From positions 1-23,765 of the forward strand of contig CAZHNG010000069.1 of the NCBI GenBank assembly GCA_964533785.1: a stretch of 23,765 bases of DNA. The letters are read 5' to 3'. Numbering within the stretch: position 1 is the first letter of the stretch; each line of letters opens with the position of its first letter. The notes beneath the pieces are model-generated. The model saw only the letters and a list, made by a program, of their open reading frames with translations. It did no database searches and had not been told where the DNA came from. Shown here piece by piece: positions 21,944 to 23,765 of the stretch. Source of the DNA: JANQRV01 sp964533785. Its GTDB lineage: Bacteria > Bacteroidota > Bacteroidia > Chitinophagales > Saprospiraceae. The position numbers were made by a program, and so were the translations under genes.

Positions 21944-23765
21944 CTATTCATCGCTGGCCCGGCTTTCCACCACCTCCTTAAAAGCAGGCATTAAATCATT
22001 CAGGGCAGTCTTCAATTCTTCATACCGATCATAAGCATCTTTGCCCGGTACTTGATCCGCCCGGTCCAGCATAAAGTAAAGGTATCTGAGCTGGTCTACC
22101 AGTACCGGTTTCATGTAGCGGCCTTCTGCGGTGATGAGGGCAGTCTTTAAGGATTCCAACTGCGCCTTTTTGTCTTTATCTTTAGCATTATCCATTTTCA
22201 GTTGCTTCATGGCTTCTTCTACTTTGTGGGCCATCTTATCGGCTTGAGAACGTAGATCTCTGACCTTAAGCACTAATTCTTCCTGAGCCAGCAGATCTTC
22301 CGCTTTCATACCCGACTCCTCTACTCTTGGGTCCATAAGAATGTTGAAGTCCTGCTCCATCACCTGGTCACCAACGGTCAATTTCACTTTGTAATTCCCG
22401 GGAGCGACCATCGGCCCGCCACGGGTGGTTCCTTTTTCATTCCAGGAGCCCGTATGGCGCATATCCCAGCGGAAGCGCTGCAAACCGGCGCTACTCTTTA
22501 GGTTTGGGGCAGTACCTTGCACAAAAAAGCCGGTAGCCATGCTGGGTTCTGAAGGTGTTTCCTTTTCGTAGCGATCACTGACGAAGGCACGCACGATCTC
22601 TCCCTCGGCATTGAAAAACTCCAATTTCACCCCTTGTTCGCTTTCTTCCTTCAAATAATAATCAATGATCACATTCGGACCGGGATAATTCGGAATGGCT
22701 TTCGAACCACTACCACGGTAGCGCATACGGTGGGTATCTCTTGGTTTGAATAGATATGCAGATTGGTTCTTGATCTTGTCATTGTACTGATGTAAGGCCG
22801 ACAGATCGTCCAGGATCCAGAAAGACCGGCCCATAGTAGACAAGACCAGGTCTTTGCGGTGTACTTTGATATCAGTTACCGGAGTTACGGGCAGATTCTG
22901 CTGAAACGGCTGCCAATTTTCACCATCATTAAAAGAAACGAAAAGGCCGTATTCCGTCCCTGCGTACAAAAGACCTTCGCGATCGGGGTCTTCACGCACT
23001 ACGCGCACCGGAAAGTCTGCGGGAATACCATTAGTAATTTGCTTCCAGGTCTCACCATTGTCTTCCGTTTTAAAAATATAGGGTCTCGGATCCCCCAGTT
23101 GATAAAGCAAAGCTGTAAAGTAGGCTTTTTCCGGCCGGTGGGGAGAAGGTTCTACACAATCGATGCGTCCGCCTTTCGGTAATTCAGCAGGAGTAACATT
23201 TTGCCAGGATTTGCCGCCATTCTGGGTGACGTGTACCGGTCCATCGTTGGCACCTATCCAGATCAATCCTTCCTGAATTTTGGATTCCTGGATGGAATAG
23301 ATGGTACTGTAAAACTCTTCACCCGTGATGTCGCGCGTGATGGGCGAGCCGGATATCACCTGTTTATCTTCTTCGAAAGCCGTGAGATCGGGAGAAATGA
23401 TGTCCCAGGTTTGGCCATCATCGGTAGTGCGGTGTAAGAATTGGGAACCGTGGTAAACAACATTTGGATTATGCGGCGATACGTGGATGGGGGCCACCCG
23501 CTGGAAGCGAAATTTTAACTCTTTTGGGTTATGGCCATACATATTCGAGGCCCCAACGTAGTATTGTTTTTCCTGTCCAGTAGCCTTATTGTAGACCCCA
23601 AAACGGCCTTTACAATTGGCGTATACGATATTGGGATTACCGGGTTTAGGCACTACCGGCCCCGTTTCACAACCACCCACTGCCTGCCAATAACTAGTCT
23701 CCTCGGCAATTGAATTATAGGGCGGCAAGCTGGGCAGCATGATGGTGGAATTATCCTGTTGTCCG
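21944..23765 (-). CDS. Sortilin/VPS10-like BNR-propeller protein, N-terminus outside window
   Basis: At least 606 residues of the C-terminal part of a protein usually about 1000 residues long. The frame is open through the window edge: codons before the first internal ATG (23740) read GQQDNSTI and join directly to MLPSLPPYNS, so that ATG is not the true start. Four Asp-box/BNR motifs are visible (TTDDGQTW, TQNGGKSW, KTEDNGETW, SFNDGENW), each closing a propeller blade. An Ig-like segment (RFRWDMRHTG ... GPMVAPGNYKVKLTVGDQ) and a C-terminal coiled coil (EELVLKVRDLRSQADKMAHKVEEAMKQLK) follow. Relatives are annotated as 'glycosyl hydrolase' or VPS10-domain proteins without firm activity. They are exported, as this one probably is, but the signal is not in the window. 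Confidence 0.85.
   Translation of the reverse strand, partial: GQQDNSTIMLPSLPPYNSIAEETSYWQAVGGCETGPVVPKPGNPNIVYANCKGRFGVYNKATGQEKQYYVGASNMYGHNPKELKFRFQRVAPIHVSPHNPNVVYHGSQFLHRTTDDGQTWDIISPDLTAFEEDKQVISGSPITRDITGEEFYSTIYSIQESKIQEGLIWIGANDGPVHVTQNGGKSWQNVTPAELPKGGRIDCVEPSPHRPEKAYFTALLYQLGDPRPYIFKTEDNGETWKQITNGIPADFPVRVVREDPDREGLLYAGTEYGLFVSFNDGENWQPFQQNLPVTPVTDIKVHRKDLVLSTMGRSFWILDDLSALHQYNDKIKNQSAYLFKPRDTHRMRYRGSGSKAIPNYPGPNVIIDYYLKEESEQGVKLEFFNAEGEIVRAFVSDRYEKETPSEPSMATGFFVQGTAPNLKSSAGLQRFRWDMRHTGSWNEKGTTRGGPMVAPGNYKVKLTVGDQVMEQDFNILMDPRVEESGMKAEDLLAQEELVLKVRDLRSQADKMAHKVEEAMKQLKMDNAKDKDKKAQLESLKTALITAEGRYMKPVLVDQLRYLYFMLDRADQVPGKDAYDRYEELKTALNDLMPAFKEVVESRASDE

Overview
The window looks like a chromosomal segment of a Bacteroidota bacterium, most likely a marine or aquatic member of the Saprospiria/Lewinella-like lineage. 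Three things point that way. Two secreted proteases end in a C-terminal type IX secretion (T9SS) sorting domain of the form 'PNP...L.I.Y...GVY/SYVLKL'. There are many short-signal-peptide exported proteins and a lipoprotein with a LGSC lipobox. The tRNA promoter fits the Bacteroidota TTG-N20-TAnnTTTG pattern, and start codons generally lack strong Shine-Dalgarno sequences. No phage, integrase, transposase or CRISPR gene was seen. The genus is inference.

Layout. (1) 1-245: the 5' part of a minus-strand tRNA-Arg(ACG) with its promoter. (2) 246-1304: a saccharopine/lysine dehydrogenase-like enzyme on +. (3) 1305-2068: a 764-bp gene-free stretch packed with four palindromic elements. (4) 2069-5106, minus: a large exported metallophosphoesterase (purple-acid-phosphatase fold plus PA14) followed by an alcohol dehydrogenase resembling the phosphonate-associated HpnZ type but without the structural zinc cysteines. 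(5) 5310-9734, plus: an ECF sigma factor, an overlapping membrane anti-sigma factor with a HEAT-like periplasmic tail, two tandem paralogous exported beta-repeat proteins, and a lipoprotein. The first four are probably one envelope-related expression unit. (6) 9735-10032: a convergent intergenic with a perfect 51-bp palindrome and a leftover copy of a T9SS gene end. (7) 10033-15383: a run of five minus-strand genes: TSUP permease, sterol-desaturase-like hydroxylase, O-methyltransferase, GNAT/FemAB-like acyltransferase, and subtilase with T9SS tail. (8) 15620-19614, plus: an M4 metallopeptidase fused to a beta-propeller and T9SS tail, a strong terminator, and a CpdA-like phosphodiesterase. (9) 19618-20605: a ~1-kb segment with a small tail-anchored protein and a small exported protein, bounded by inverted copies of a 34-bp repeat. 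(10) 20617-23765, minus: DNA polymerase IV (dinB) and the C-terminal part of a sortilin/BNR-type propeller protein that runs off the window.

Taken together this is mostly an ordinary region of housekeeping and export genes. The most unusual content is non-coding: at least three families of palindromic intergenic repeats, two of them present twice in inverted or cognate form. The sigma/anti-sigma/paired exported protein operon is the best candidate for a poorly described system.
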